From: Flavobacterium sp. K5-23
GTDB taxonomy: Bacteria; Bacteroidota; Bacteroidia; Flavobacteriales; Flavobacteriaceae
Length of the DNA: 64,000 bases
NCBI RefSeq assembly: GCF_023278045.1
Contig: NZ_CP056783.1
Location: forward strand, 2,761,501 to 2,825,500
Direction of reading: 5' to 3'
Shown here: in pieces, positions 8,603 through 18,307 of the stretch
Position numbering within the stretch: the first letter of the stretch is position 1
How the letters are laid out: every line of letters starts with the position of its first letter
Translations under genes and position numbers: made by a program
The notes under the pieces: generated by a model
The model's database searches: none
What the model was told of the DNA's origin: nothing
The model's input: the letters and a program-made list of their open reading frames with translations, nothing else

Positions 8603-9715
8603 ATGGTATTATCTGAAATTATCATAGAACGAATCCATAAAGAAGGACCATTGTCGTTCCATGATTTTATGGAAATGGCTTTGTATTACCCAAAATTAGG
8701 GTATTATAATTCAGAGCAGAACAAAATTGGAGCCAACGGTGATTTTTACACCAGTGCTAATCTATCTGTCTCTTTTGGCGCAATGCTAGGCCGCCAAATT
8801 GAAGAAATGTGGCTTGCATTGGAAAAAAAACCTTTCCAAATCATAGAATATGGTGCGGGAACGGGCTTATTATGTCATGACATTTTGGATTACCTCAAAA
8901 ACAACATTCCACTTTATAATGATTTAAGCTACGCCATTATCGAAAAAAGCGAAAGTATGCGAGCAATTGAAAAAAAGCATTTGCTCGAAAAAGTATGTTG
9001 GTACGATACTATAGAAGAGATTCCTGAAATTAACGGCTGTGTACTATCTAATGAATTGCTGGATAATTTTGCTGTTCATCAAGTGATTATGGAAGAAGTG
9101 CTAAAAGAGGTTTTTGTGGACTATAAAAACGGATTTATAGAAGTTTTGAAACCGGCAAAGAAAGAACTCATAGATTATTTCGAAAAACTAAACATAAAAC
9201 TGCCACTAGGTTTCCGAACTGAAATCAACCTGGAAGCGATATCGTGGTTAAAATCTATTTCAAATCGCTTGCGCAAAGGTTATATAATCACAATAGATTA
9301 TGGCGGTTTATCTACTGAACTATACCAAAACCATAGAAGTTCCGGCACTCTTTTATGCTACAACAAACATCAAAAAAACGATAATCCCTACCAATACATT
9401 GGAAGTCAAGACATCACTTCACACACTAACTTTTCAGCTTTAAACCTTTGGGGTTCAGAATACGGATTTGAAAGTTGCGGATTTTTAGATCAAACCACTT
9501 TTTTATTAGGTCTTGGTATCAAAGAATATCTCCGCAATACAATAATGAATCCCGATATAAATTCACAATCTACTATACATGAAACTTATATAAATCAAGG
9601 GTTGTTGATGAGTATGGGAATGAAATTCAAAGTATTGATACAACAAAAAGGAGCTCTTAAAATTCCGTTATCTGGGTTTAAGTATATGAATTCTACAGCA
9701 AAGTTTACTAGCTAA
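8603..9715 (+). CDS. class I SAM-dependent methyltransferase, MidA/NDUFAF7 family (DUF185)
   Basis: 370 residues. The family signatures are in order: GPLSFHDFMEMALYYPKLGYY at about 14-34, GDFYTSANLSVSFG, the SAM motif IIEYGAGTGLL, VLSNELLDNFAVH, and IITIDYGG toward the C-terminal half. In mitochondria the homologue NDUFAF7 methylates an arginine of complex I subunit NDUFS2; bacterial members are presumed protein arginine methyltransferases, with the target here unknown. The start at 8603 gives the canonical N-terminus. It may be cotranscribed with the small gene upstream, but dnaX downstream has its own promoter. Confidence 0.86.
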   Translation: MVLSEIIIERIHKEGPLSFHDFMEMALYYPKLGYYNSEQNKIGANGDFYTSANLSVSFGAMLGRQIEEMWLALEKKPFQIIEYGAGTGLLCHDILDYLKNNIPLYNDLSYAIIEKSESMRAIEKKHLLEKVCWYDTIEEIPEINGCVLSNELLDNFAVHQVIMEEVLKEVFVDYKNGFIEVLKPAKKELIDYFEKLNIKLPLGFRTEINLEAISWLKSISNRLRKGYIITIDYGGLSTELYQNHRSSGTLLCYNKHQKNDNPYQYIGSQDITSHTNFSALNLWGSEYGFESCGFLDQTTFLLGLGIKEYLRNTIMNPDINSQSTIHETYINQGLLMSMGMKFKVLIQQKGALKIPLSGFKYMNSTAKFTS

Positions 9716-9790
9716 AAACAGCGCGGAAATGTCAATATTCAGATCTAATAATTCAAAATCAAGATGCATAAATTATTTGTGATTTGGAAT

Positions 9791-9821
9791 TTTGGAATTG
9801 ATTTTTTAAAAACTATATTTG
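9791..9821 (+). promoter_or_regulatory. promoter of dnaX (-33 TTTG, -7 TATATTTG)
   Basis: TTTG at 9791-9794 and TATATTTG at 9814-9821 are separated by exactly 19 bp, a textbook Bacteroidota sigma-ABfr-type promoter. The dnaX ATG follows 18 bp after the -7 element. Confidence 0.75.
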
Positions 9822-9838
9822 CTTTCGAATAAAACTCT

Positions 9839-11589
9839 ATGGAACAATTTATAGTATCGGCACGAAAATACCGTCCACAAACATTTAACGATGTAGTGGG
9901 GCAAAAAGCCATTACCAATACTTTACTGAATGCCATAGAAAGCAATCATCTTGCCTCTGCCCTATTATTTACAGGACCTCGTGGGGTAGGAAAAACGACT
10001 TGTGCTCGAATTCTGGCTCGAAAAATCAATCAGCCGGGTTATGATGATCCCAATGAAGATTTTGCCTTTAACGTATTCGAATTAGATGCCGCTTCAAACA
10101 ACTCTGTTGACGACATCCGAAGTTTGATTGACCAAGTTCGTATCCCTCCGCAAACAGGGCAATACAAGGTTTATATTATTGATGAGGTTCACATGTTGTC
10201 TTCGGCTGCTTTTAATGCTTTTTTGAAAACATTGGAAGAACCGCCAAAGCACGCCATTTTTATATTGGCTACGACCGAAAAACACAAAATAATCCCAACA
10301 ATACTTTCTCGTTGTCAAATATTTGATTTTAAAAGAATCACCGTTAAAGACGCAAAAGAACATCTTGCTGATGTAGCCACAAATCAAGGAGTTGCGTTTG
10401 AAGACGATGCATTGCATATTATCGCTCAAAAAGCGGATGGAGCAATGCGTGACGCTTTGTCAATTTTTGACAGAGTTGTTTCTTATTGTGGTAGCAATTT
10501 GACCCGTCAGGCTGTTACTGAAAACCTGAATGTACTGGATTACGAGACATACATCAATATTACCGATTTGATTTTGGAAAATAAAATTCCGGAATTATTA
10601 ATCGCTTTTAACGAAATACTCGCTAAAGGATTTGATAGTCATCATTTTGTTTCAGGCTTAGCATCCCATTTCAGGGATCTATTGGTAAGTAAAACACCTT
10701 CTACCCTTTCTTTATTAGAAGTTGGAGAACAAGCTCAAAAAATGTATGGCGTACAAGAACAAAAATGCGAGCAGGATTTTCTATTAAAAGGAATCGCTAT
10801 TGCAAATGATTGTGATTTAAAATACAAATTAAGTCAAAACCAACGCCTTCTTGTTGAGCTTTGCCTAATGCAACTTGCCTCTATCACTTTTGATGGAGAA
10901 AAAAAAAAGTTGACGCCTTTATAATTCCGCCTACTTATTATAGAAAGAACGACTATTCTATTGTTGAAGTAAAACCAACAGCTAATACGAGTTCGACTAC
11001 AATAACTAAAGAGGAAGCTCATATTCCGAATTTAGGAGCAAATAACACTGCAGTTCAACCAGAAACTACACAGCCTGAAATTCAGAAACCTAAAACTCCA
11101 ACAGAAACGTTCACATCCAATGAACCAAAAATTTCAGCCTTTTCTTTATCAAGTATTCGTGCAAAAAAAGCACTAGAGGAAAGCGGTAAAAGCTATGTAA
11201 AGCCAACACTAGATTTACCAACAGAAGATTTTACTGAAACTGAAATGTTACTACATTGGAATAAATATGCGCAACGACTAGGGGAAAAAGGATTTAGAAT
11301 TATGGAATCCTTATTACTTATTAACGACCCTGTTTTAAATGGTACTGCCATCACAATTGAATTACCAAATGAAGGATCTAAACTAGATTTTGAAAAGGAA
11401 TTGAATGGTCTTTTAGGACATTTAAAAGGACATTTACACAATCACGATATCTCTATTGAGGTTATAGTAAATGAAGCTATTGAAAATAAAAGAAGCTTAA
11501 ATGATCAAGATCGCTACAATAGACTTTTTGAATTAAATCCAAATATTGAATTATTAAGAACCATTTTCGGGCTAGACTTAAATGTTTAG
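9839..11589 (+). CDS. dnaX: DNA polymerase III subunit gamma/tau, expressed across a -1 frame change
   Basis: Frame 0 (9839-10924) encodes 361 residues: the clamp-loader ATPase with Walker A GPRGVGKTT, Walker B IIDEVHML, sensor 1 LATTEKHK and the SRC arginine-finger motif, then the collar domain. The zinc-binding cysteine module of E. coli DnaX is missing. At 10899-10908 an A10 run is followed by G. The heptamer A-AAA-AAG (10903-10909) is in phase and an SD-like GGAG precedes it (10895-10898). Frame 0 stops five codons later. The -1 frame is open from there to 11589 and encodes VDAFIIPP, a proline/threonine-rich linker and a conserved tau C-terminal domain (LLHWNKYAQRLGEKG). The joined product would be 583 residues. 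Either ribosomal frameshifting, transcriptional slippage or a homopolymer sequencing error explains it. Confidence 0.9.
10895..10909 (+). promoter_or_regulatory. slippery site in dnaX (SD-like GGAG plus A10G run)
   Basis: The sequence GGAG followed by ten A and a G contains the in-phase heptamer A-AAA-AAG, the same slippery sequence used by E. coli dnaX. Slipping -1 gives Glu-Lys-Lys-Lys-Val-Asp and enters the long downstream frame. I see no obvious strong hairpin right after it. Confidence 0.65.
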
Positions 11590-11713
11590 TTTTAAAATCA
11601 TTACTTATTGAAAAGTAATACGTTACACTTAATCATTTAAACAATAGATTCGCATTTTTAAGATGTAGAAATAATTATATCAAGCATCACTTTGGAATAT
11701 AACATATTAAATA

Positions 11714-11745
11714 AAAAAGCGAGGATTATAAAACCCTCGCTTTTT
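11714..11745. terminator. bidirectional terminator between dnaX and purC
   Basis: AAAAAGCGAGG at 11714-11724 pairs with CCTCGCTTTTT at 11735-11745 around a 10-nt loop. It serves both convergent genes. Confidence 0.85.
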
Positions 11746-11769
11746 CAATAGTATTAAATCAATTATAAA

Positions 11770-12726
11770 TTATTTTTTAATTGATTCTAAATAGGCTAAT
11801 ACATTTTTTTCAATACGCTCATTGATATTTGTAATATCAGCTTTCACGAATTTCTCGCCTAGTATCTTTTCGTATAATTCAATATATCTTTCAGAAACAG
11901 TTTCAATATACTCGTCTGTCATATTAGGAATTTGTTGTCCTTCTAGACCTTGGAAACCATTTTCAATTAACCAACGACGAACAAACTCTTTAGACAATTG
12001 CTTTTGCTCTTCTCCATTATCTTGTCTGTCTTGATATCCTTCCGAATAAAAGTAACGAGAAGAATCTGGTGTATGTATTTCGTCAATCAATACAATTACA
12101 CCTTCTTTAGTTTTTCCAAACTCATATTTGGTGTCAACCAAAATCAAACCACGACTAGCGGCGATTTCAGTACCTCTTTGAAATAAAGCTCTTGTATATT
12201 TTTCTAAAACTAAATAATCTTCTTCAGTAACAATTCCTTTTGCTAAAATATCCTCACGAGAAATATCAGCATCGTGCTCACCATTATCAGCTTTAGTTGT
12301 AGGAGTGATAATAGGTGTTGGAAACTTATCGTTTTCTTTCAATCCTTCTGGCATTGCAACACCGCAAATTTCTCTTTTTCCAAGAGCATACTCACGAGCG
12401 GCGTGACCTGAAAGATACCCACGAATCACCATTTCCACTTTAAAAGGAGTACACAAATGACCAACAGCAACACTAGGATCTGGTGTAGCGATTAACCAAT
12501 TTGGAACTATATCCTGAGTCAACTCCATGAATTTAGTCGCGATTTGGTTCAAAATTTGTCCTTTATAAGGGATTCCTTTTGGCAAAACCACATCAAAAGC
12601 TGAAAGTCTATCTGTGGCAACCATAACCAAAAGGTTGTCATTGATATTGTAAACTTCTCTCACTTTACCTCTGTAAACTGATTTTTGATTTGGAAAATTA
12701 AAATTAGTGGTTGTTATAGTATTCAT
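11770..12726 (-). CDS. purC: phosphoribosylaminoimidazole-succinocarboxamide synthase (SAICAR synthetase)
   Basis: 318 residues from the ATG at 12726; a further 18 open codons upstream overlap the promoter and are rejected. Family motifs: [12 protein letters not shown] near the start, [27 protein letters not shown] and LVDTKYEFG. The length is that of the longer, SAICAR synthetase form found in Bacteroidota and yeast. It joins CAIR and aspartate using ATP, step eight of purine synthesis, in the cytoplasm. It is a single-gene unit with its own promoter and a terminator shared with dnaX. Confidence 0.95.
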   Translation of the reverse strand: MNTITTTNFNFPNQKSVYRGKVREVYNINDNLLVMVATDRLSAFDVVLPKGIPYKGQILNQIATKFMELTQDIVPNWLIATPDPSVAVGHLCTPFKVEMVIRGYLSGHAAREYALGKREICGVAMPEGLKENDKFPTPIITPTTKADNGEHDADISREDILAKGIVTEEDYLVLEKYTRALFQRGTEIAASRGLILVDTKYEFGKTKEGVIVLIDEIHTPDSSRYFYSEGYQDRQDNGEEQKQLSKEFVRRWLIENGFQGLEGQQIPNMTDEYIETVSERYIELYEKILGEKFVKADITNINERIEKNVLAYLESIKK

Positions 12727-12751
12727 GTGTTTTGTTGTGTTGTTATTTGTG

Positions 12752-12783
12752 CAAAAATAGGTTGTTTCAAAGAGATACACAAA
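12752..12783 (-). promoter_or_regulatory. promoter of purC
   Basis: Read on the minus strand: TTTG (complement of CAAA at 12780-12783), 20 bp, then TATTTTTG (complement of CAAAAATA at 12752-12759). The ATG at 12726 lies about 25 bp downstream and the alternative start at 12780 would fall inside it. Confidence 0.65.
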
Positions 12784-12815
12784 ATTGTTTAACTATAATC
12801 ATCTCTTAAAACAGA

Positions 12816-15170
12816 CTATTTTTTCTTTTCCAAAAGCGTATCGTTAAACAAATTTAAAATGCGGCTATATTCATCTACCCAAGAATAAGTTTCTTTAAAA
12901 CCATGTGCTTCAACAGGAAATGAAGCTAGACTCCAGTTTTTCTTTCCTAGTTCTATGAAACGCTGAGACAAGCGAACAACATCTTTATATTCCACGTTAT
13001 CATCAACCATTCCGTGAAGCATTAATAAATTCCCTTTTAAGTTATCCGCAAAGTAAATTGGAGAGCTTTTCTTGTAAGCTTCGGGATCTGTTTCCGGAAA
13101 ATTAAGAATATTTCCTGTATATCCATGGTTGTAATGTGCCCAGTCCGTTACTGAACGCAACGCTGCTCCTGAAGCAAACTCGTCAGGCGTTGTAAGCATT
13201 CCCATTAGGGTTATAAAACCACCATAAGAACCACCGTAAATACCAACTCTTTTAGCATCAATACCTAAATTCTGAACTAAATAGTTTTTACCATCAATCT
13301 GGTCAGATAAATCTTTACCTCCCATAAAACGGTATATTCCGGTTCTTACATCACGACCATAACCGTCACTTCCTCTATAATCGATATCTAATACGGTATA
13401 ACCCAAATCTGTCAATAAATTATGGAACATATATTCTCTATGGTAATTACTCCAAAAGTTATGGGCATTTTGCAAGTATCCAGCACCGTGAACAAAAATA
13501 ACTGCAGCTTTATTTGACTTTTCAGCTTGTGGTGTATATAAACGAGCGTTTACATTTGCTCCATCCTGAGCTTTAAATGTGATAACATTCGGTTTTCTCC
13601 AAGAATAGCCTTTAAATTCAGCTGTTGTTGATTGTGTTATTTGACTTAAAGAAGTATTGGTTTTATTAGGAGCAACATACAATTCCCATGGTTTGTCTTT
13701 ATAGGAATAGCGAACTAATAATGTGCTCTCATCTGGAGACAAACTCACTTCATGAGCTCCGTCTTTAGTTAAAACAGGCTGCAAAAGCGCATCAGAAACC
13801 GCCAATTTGTAAAAACTTCTATTCCCAGGATGAGTGGTGGTGGTAGTTAAGTAAAAAACACTTTTATCTTTTGACAAACTCAAATCTCTTACTTCCCAAT
13901 CCCCTTTTGTGATTTGTCTTTTCTTATTCGTTTTTAGATTATACCAATACAAATGGGAAAAACCAGTAGCTTCCGATTGAAAATAAATCGTTTCATTGTC
14001 AGCAAGAAATCCTAGAGTCCCTGAACTAAACGGATACGAAGGAATTCCAGGCCCACCTATCCAAGCTTCGTCATGCTGGTGATCAATTTCTTCAAAACTT
14101 CCTTTTTCTACATTCAATTTCACTATCCAACGGTCTTTATTATCCTGGCTTCTTATTTCGGTAACTGCATAAGAACCATCGTTATTATATTTAGGTTCTT
14201 GTACTACAATTAATCGGTCTTCTTTCTTGGCGTTTTTTAAATTATCATATAATTTGTAGTATTCCGGAGTATCTTGAATATGGCTCAAAGTGGAAAAGTT
14301 AACAAAATAAACACTGTCTTTTGCGACAGAGTAAACACCAAATTTTGTAGCCGACAAGTTGGCTGTAGATACTTTCTCCTTCGTGTTTGGAGATTGATTA
14401 TATCCATCTGAAGTAATAAAAACCTCCATTTTTTCGTTTTTCACCTCTTCAACTTCTCGTAGTCTGAAGGTTGCAAAAGTTCCTTTTGGGTTAATTTTCA
14501 AACTTCCAAAAGCATTTTTTCCATAGAAGTATCCCTTTGGAAAATCCGATTTGTTTTCGTCAGATTTAGCCTTGTTCCACTTTTTCTTTGCGTCTTGATC
14601 ACGTATAAATTGGAATAATTCCTTTTGCTGACTTATTAAAAAAGAATCCTTCTCTGAGTCTTTTTCTTTTTCTTTACCCGATTTAAAATTAGTAAGTTGA
14701 ACAAGAGTCCCTTCAATAGTATTGAATTTTATAATATTATCATTTTGTTCAAAAAATAAAACCCCTTTTTCACTTCCCAATTGTAAATTCGAAACTGAAC
14801 TAGACTGTTGCAGTAATTTTTTGATAGTTTTATTCGAAAGAGAATAAGAATACAAAGCCCCTTTTGAAATATAATAAGCAATATCCGAATTTGGTTTTTG
14901 CACGAAATCATATTTTGAAAAAGCGGCATCTTTTACAGAAGCAAGCAAAGGTTTCTGCATTCCTTTTTCCCAAAAATAGGTAGTAGTACCAATTTCGTTA
15001 TTTGGATTCCATTCAAAATATATTTTCTTCCCGTCTAGAGACCAACGTCCGTTAGAAGGTTGCACTCCAATGAAAGCATCCCCTTTCATAATGTCTTCTA
15101 ATTTCAAATTTTGACTTTGACCAGCAGTTATAAAGAACAGAAACACAAGCAATAAAACTTTTCTTAACAT
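12816..15170 (-). CDS. S9 family peptidase (prolyl oligopeptidase / dipeptidyl peptidase IV-like), secreted
   Basis: 784 residues from the ATG at 15170, which directly starts a signal peptide (MLRKVLLLVFLFF, cleavage near ITAGQSQ). The N-terminal two thirds form a beta-propeller (repeats such as SLSPDESTLLVRYS and LSLSKDKSVFYLT). The C-terminal alpha/beta-hydrolase has the nucleophile motif GGSYGGF, an Asp in HGMVDDNVEY and the His in EAHGF, completing the catalytic triad. It is expected to cut peptides after proline in the periplasm. A -7-like element on the complement at 15192-15199 overlaps the longer alternative start at 15194 and supports the shorter one. Confidence 0.92.
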   Translation of the reverse strand: MLRKVLLLVFLFFITAGQSQNLKLEDIMKGDAFIGVQPSNGRWSLDGKKIYFEWNPNNEIGTTTYFWEKGMQKPLLASVKDAAFSKYDFVQKPNSDIAYYISKGALYSYSLSNKTIKKLLQQSSSVSNLQLGSEKGVLFFEQNDNIIKFNTIEGTLVQLTNFKSGKEKEKDSEKDSFLISQQKELFQFIRDQDAKKKWNKAKSDENKSDFPKGYFYGKNAFGSLKINPKGTFATFRLREVEEVKNEKMEVFITSDGYNQSPNTKEKVSTANLSATKFGVYSVAKDSVYFVNFSTLSHIQDTPEYYKLYDNLKNAKKEDRLIVVQEPKYNNDGSYAVTEIRSQDNKDRWIVKLNVEKGSFEEIDHQHDEAWIGGPGIPSYPFSSGTLGFLADNETIYFQSEATGFSHLYWYNLKTNKKRQITKGDWEVRDLSLSKDKSVFYLTTTTTHPGNRSFYKLAVSDALLQPVLTKDGAHEVSLSPDESTLLVRYSYKDKPWELYVAPNKTNTSLSQITQSTTAEFKGYSWRKPNVITFKAQDGANVNARLYTPQAEKSNKAAVIFVHGAGYLQNAHNFWSNYHREYMFHNLLTDLGYTVLDIDYRGSDGYGRDVRTGIYRFMGGKDLSDQIDGKNYLVQNLGIDAKRVGIYGGSYGGFITLMGMLTTPDEFASGAALRSVTDWAHYNHGYTGNILNFPETDPEAYKKSSPIYFADNLKGNLLMLHGMVDDNVEYKDVVRLSQRFIELGKKNWSLASFPVEAHGFKETYSWVDEYSRILNLFNDTLLEKKK

Positions 15171-15391
15171 TGTTACATGATTTAATTTAAACAAAAATAC
15201 ACTTTGAAATTTATTAAAAAAAGAAAACCATAATTATAAGAGCACTAAATACTTAAATAGTACCCCATATAAAACACAAATAATGTCTTTTATTTTCCCT
15301 ACCCTCTTTTGGTGTATCCTAAAATTTAAAATTCTTAAAAGAGATTAGGATAGATTCTCAATAATTAAAAAATCTTTTGAGAATTAAAAAT

Positions 15392-15424
15392 CCTATATGT
15401 TGTATTTAATATACAACATATAGG
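15392..15424. promoter_or_regulatory. 14-bp perfect palindromic operator upstream of the flavohemoglobin gene
   Basis: CCTATATGTTGTAT (15392-15405), spacer TTAAT, then its exact reverse complement ATACAACATATAGG (15411-15424). It ends 9 bp before a -7 element and covers the -33 region, ideal for repression. The likely ligand is the Rrf2/NsrR-like regulator encoded downstream. Confidence 0.75.
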
Positions 15425-15433
15425 GTTTTAGTC

Positions 15434-15441
15434 TACCTTTG
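15434..15441 (+). promoter_or_regulatory. -7 promoter element of the flavohemoglobin operon
   Basis: TACCTTTG matches TAnnTTTG. No TTTG is present at -33, where the palindrome lies. It also rules out the TTG at 15439 as a start codon. Confidence 0.6.
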
Positions 15442-15462
15442 AGAAAAATAAATAACACAAAC

Positions 15463-16665
15463 ATGAATACATCTCAAAAAGAATTAATAAAAGCAACAGT
15501 TCCAGTTTTAAAATCAAGTGGTAATGATTTAATCTCCTATTTCTATCAAAGAATGCTTACCAATAACCCTGAGTTAAAAAACATATTCAATATGGCAAAT
15601 CAAGCTAACGGCAAGCAACAAAATGCTTTGACAGGCGCTGTATTGGCTTATGCTGAAAATATTGAAGATCCTAGCATACTAATAAATGTATTAAAATCAA
15701 TTGGAAACAAGCACGTAAGTTTAAACATTGCTCCAGAACAATATGACATTGTTGGAAATCATCTTATTGCATCCATTAAAGAAGTATTGGGTGAATTAGC
15801 AACACCCGAATTAGTAGAAGCTTGGACTTGTGCATATACTGAATTAGCGCAGATAATGATAAGTATTGAAGCCGAAATGTATAAAAAAAATACCCTTAAA
15901 AAAGGAAGTTGGATTGGTTGGAGAAAATTTACAATTGCAAAAATTATTAAAGAAAGTGATGAAATTAAATCCTTTTATCTACAACCAGAAGACAAAAAAG
16001 ATATTGCCTCTTTTTTTCCAGGGCAATACCTTTCCGTTAAAACTTTTATCCCTGAACTTGGTTATGAGCAACCTAGACAATATAGTTTGTCTTCCTCTTC
16101 TAACAATGAATACTACCGAATATCAGTAAAAAAAGAAATGGGAATTAATGCTATTCCTGACGGTGTGTTTTCTAATGTACTCCATACTAAAAAAGTGGGC
16201 GAAAGCATCGATGTTAGTGCTCCAGCAGGTGTTTTTTATGCTGATCCTGAATCCGTAAACCCATTAGTCCTTATAAGCGGCGGTGTGGGAGTTACTCCTT
16301 TAATGAGTATGGTAGAAACCAATAAAACAGCACTCCAAAAAAACAAAACGGTATGGGTTCACAGCTGTCGTAATGAAAACGTTCACGCTTTTAAAGACAC
16401 TATCGAAGAATTAAACAGTCAGGAAAACTGGTTGACATCTTATGTATTCTATGAAACGCTGCCTAACCACAAAACAGATGCGATAGAAGGAAGAGTAAAT
16501 TTGAATCTGTACAAAGAAGAAATTATTATTAATGATGCAAAATATTATATTTGCGGACCTGAAATGTTTATTCGAAAACAATACGAATCATTAATTGAAC
16601 TTGGCGTAACAAAAGAAGCCATATTTTATGAAGAATTTGGACCTCAGTTATTGACCTTAAATTAA
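15463..16665 (+). CDS. hmp: flavohemoglobin, nitric oxide dioxygenase
   Basis: 400 residues, standard flavohemoglobin length. Residues 1-140 are the globin domain: Tyr B10 at about 28 (FYQRM) and the proximal heme histidine at 84 (NKHVSL). Residues 150-260 form the FAD domain with RQYSLSS, and 265-400 the NAD domain with LISGGVGVTPLMSM and the C-terminal YEEFGPQ. It oxidises NO to nitrate with O2 and NAD(P)H in the cytoplasm. The gene is followed 12 bp later by an Rrf2/NsrR-like regulator and preceded by a strong palindrome, so NO-controlled autoregulation is likely. The ATG at 15463 was chosen because upstream codons fall in the promoter. Confidence 0.95.
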   Translation: MNTSQKELIKATVPVLKSSGNDLISYFYQRMLTNNPELKNIFNMANQANGKQQNALTGAVLAYAENIEDPSILINVLKSIGNKHVSLNIAPEQYDIVGNHLIASIKEVLGELATPELVEAWTCAYTELAQIMISIEAEMYKKNTLKKGSWIGWRKFTIAKIIKESDEIKSFYLQPEDKKDIASFFPGQYLSVKTFIPELGYEQPRQYSLSSSSNNEYYRISVKKEMGINAIPDGVFSNVLHTKKVGESIDVSAPAGVFYADPESVNPLVLISGGVGVTPLMSMVETNKTALQKNKTVWVHSCRNENVHAFKDTIEELNSQENWLTSYVFYETLPNHKTDAIEGRVNLNLYKEEIIINDAKYYICGPEMFIRKQYESLIELGVTKEAIFYEEFGPQLLTLN

Positions 16666-16677
16666 TAAATAGCACTT

Positions 16678-17115
16678 ATGAAATTAAACCACTTTACAGA
16701 TTTTAGTATGCGTGTATTGATTTATCTGAATCAAAAAAAAGATACTCCTCAAAGTTCTTTGGATGATTTGGCTACAACTTTCAAAATTTCACGAAATCAT
16801 CTCATTAAAGTGGTTCAATTTTTATCAGCTAATGAATTGGTTTTAACCAAACGTGGCAAAAGTGGCGGAATTGTAATTTCAGAGAAAGCCAAAGAAATTC
16901 AGTTAGGAGACTTAATCCATCTATTGGAACAAGATGACAGTCCAGTGGTTAATTGTGATTCCAAGCCTTGTATTTTTAAATCACATAATTGCAAATTAAA
17001 ATCATTGTTCAATAGAGCTTATACTGCTTTTATTGATAGTTTAAACGAATCTAATCTCTCAGATCTTGAATTTTCCGATTGGAATTCAATTTTTCAAAAC
17101 AATCCAAATGCGTAA
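16678..17115 (+). CDS. Rrf2 family transcriptional regulator, NsrR-like
   Basis: 145 residues. The opening MKLNHFTDFSMRVLIYL and the winged helix (FKISRNHLIKVVQFL, KRGKSGGI) are those of Rrf2 repressors. Three cysteines at 93, 98 and 105 (spacing C-x4-C-x6-C) are placed like the iron-sulfur ligands of NsrR, so it should sense nitric oxide through cluster nitrosylation. It sits 12 bp after the flavohemoglobin gene and overlaps a small membrane gene by 8 bp, forming one operon, probably controlled by its own product at the palindrome 15392-15424. NsrR identity is inferred from context and cysteines, so I leave the symbol empty. Confidence 0.87.
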   Translation: MKLNHFTDFSMRVLIYLNQKKDTPQSSLDDLATTFKISRNHLIKVVQFLSANELVLTKRGKSGGIVISEKAKEIQLGDLIHLLEQDDSPVVNCDSKPCIFKSHNCKLKSLFNRAYTAFIDSLNESNLSDLEFSDWNSIFQNNPNA

Positions 17116-17347
17116 AACTATTCTTAGCAGTATTCTTGTTACTTCATTTATCACATTTACACTCACAACAATCAACACAAATACTAAAAACACTATAGAT
17201 TTTGTTTTTTTATGGGCTCAATCTTGGTTAATTGCAGCCACAATTTCCTGTATTTTCAATATCTATATAATTCCTTTTCTATTTAAAAAGAAAAGAAAGC
17301 TAGTACTAATGCAGCAAACATTTTTAAAATCTAGTTCAAGATCTTAA
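17108..17347 (+). CDS. small membrane protein, DUF2798-like
   Basis: 79 residues from the ATG at 17108, which overlaps the end of the regulator gene by 8 bp; earlier in-frame starts would overlap by 50 bp. Two membrane segments are apparent: TILSSILVTSFITFTLTTI and the stretch around LWAQSWLIAATISCIFNIYIIPFLF, followed by a lysine/arginine-rich cytoplasmic tail. The WxxSWLIA...P pattern is that of DUF2798 proteins. As third gene of the NO-response operon it may be co-induced with the flavohemoglobin, but no function is known to me. Confidence 0.65.
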   Translation: MRKTILSSILVTSFITFTLTTINTNTKNTIDFVFLWAQSWLIAATISCIFNIYIIPFLFKKKRKLVLMQQTFLKSSSRS

Positions 17348-17396
17348 TCTACTTTCCAAAAATAGTTATACATCCAGTCTGTATATAAAAACCCTT

Positions 17397-18212
17397 TTAT
17401 TTCAAAACGGATTGTCTAATCAATCTTCCAAATAAACGATATCCAATTCTTGACCTTAATATACTAAGACTATTGGCATCAAAACCGATTGTATATCGCT
17501 TGAAATTTTTGGCTGGATTTTCAGCTATTTTTAATAATTCTCGAATAATTTGAGGCTTTAAATCTTTGTTTTTCTTAGTCTTGTTTTCTAATATTACCCC
17601 AATTTTATCCATCAAATTATTGTACGAAGCAAGAGAAGAACGCTCTGATTTGGTGACATTTTTTTGAAAATTAGAAGGAGTATTACCAAATTGTATGGTG
17701 GAAATACTAATATTATATTCTGATAATTCGTAGGCCATACATTCCGAAAAACTTTCTACTGCATGTTTTGTTGAATGATAAAAACTCCCTAACGGTAAAT
17801 TTACCAAACCCGCAATGGAGGAAATGTTTATGAAGTGGCCCTTTTTTTGAGTCCTGAATATGGGGATGAAAGCTCTACATACTTTTACAACACCTAAATA
17901 ATTGACATCAACAATGTGATTAATTTTAGAATCTTCGGATAATTCCACAAAACTTCTGTATCCAACTCCTGCATTATTGATTACAACATCTATGGTTTTA
18001 AAATCATTTACTATTTTATTCTTGGCAACTTCAATACTTTCTGTTGAAGTTACATCCAGAGCATAACAACTTATGTTCGTTATCCCTTCAAGTTCTTTAC
18101 CTTGTTTCAAGCAAATCATTGTAGCAATAACATTCCATCCACTTTTTGCAAAGTGCAAAGCTATTTCTTTTCCAATTCCGCCTGAAGCTCCTGTTATGAT
18201 TACATTTTTCAA
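17397..18212 (-). CDS. short-chain dehydrogenase/reductase (SDR)
   Basis: 271 residues of the classical SDR type. The cofactor motif TGASGGIG is at 7-14, NNAG at 79-82, the catalytic serine in INISSIAG (131-132) and the YxxxK pair at Y145 and K149. The C-terminal part (DANSLSILRSRIGYRLFGRLIRQ) resembles SDRs acting on lipophilic substrates, but the substrate cannot be told. The gene lies on the opposite strand to the NO operon and converges with it. No obvious partner genes. Confidence 0.86.
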   Translation of the reverse strand: MKNVIITGASGGIGKEIALHFAKSGWNVIATMICLKQGKELEGITNISCYALDVTSTESIEVAKNKIVNDFKTIDVVINNAGVGYRSFVELSEDSKINHIVDVNYLGVVKVCRAFIPIFRTQKKGHFINISSIAGLVNLPLGSFYHSTKHAVESFSECMAYELSEYNISISTIQFGNTPSNFQKNVTKSERSSLASYNNLMDKIGVILENKTKKNKDLKPQIIRELLKIAENPAKNFKRYTIGFDANSLSILRSRIGYRLFGRLIRQSVLK

Positions 18213-18307
18213 GATTTATATTTTTTTAAGCAACTCTTTTTTTTTGATTTTCAATAAATAATTTCATTTGCTTAAAACAAAAAAAAATGAGTAGTTCATT
18301 AATTAAG

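Noticed and set aside
12727..12780. Extended N-terminus of PurC
   Set aside because: Covers a good promoter and lacks family conservation.
15439..15462. TTG start of the flavohemoglobin at 15439
   Set aside because: It falls in the TAnnTTTG element; ATG at 15463 gives the standard N-terminus.
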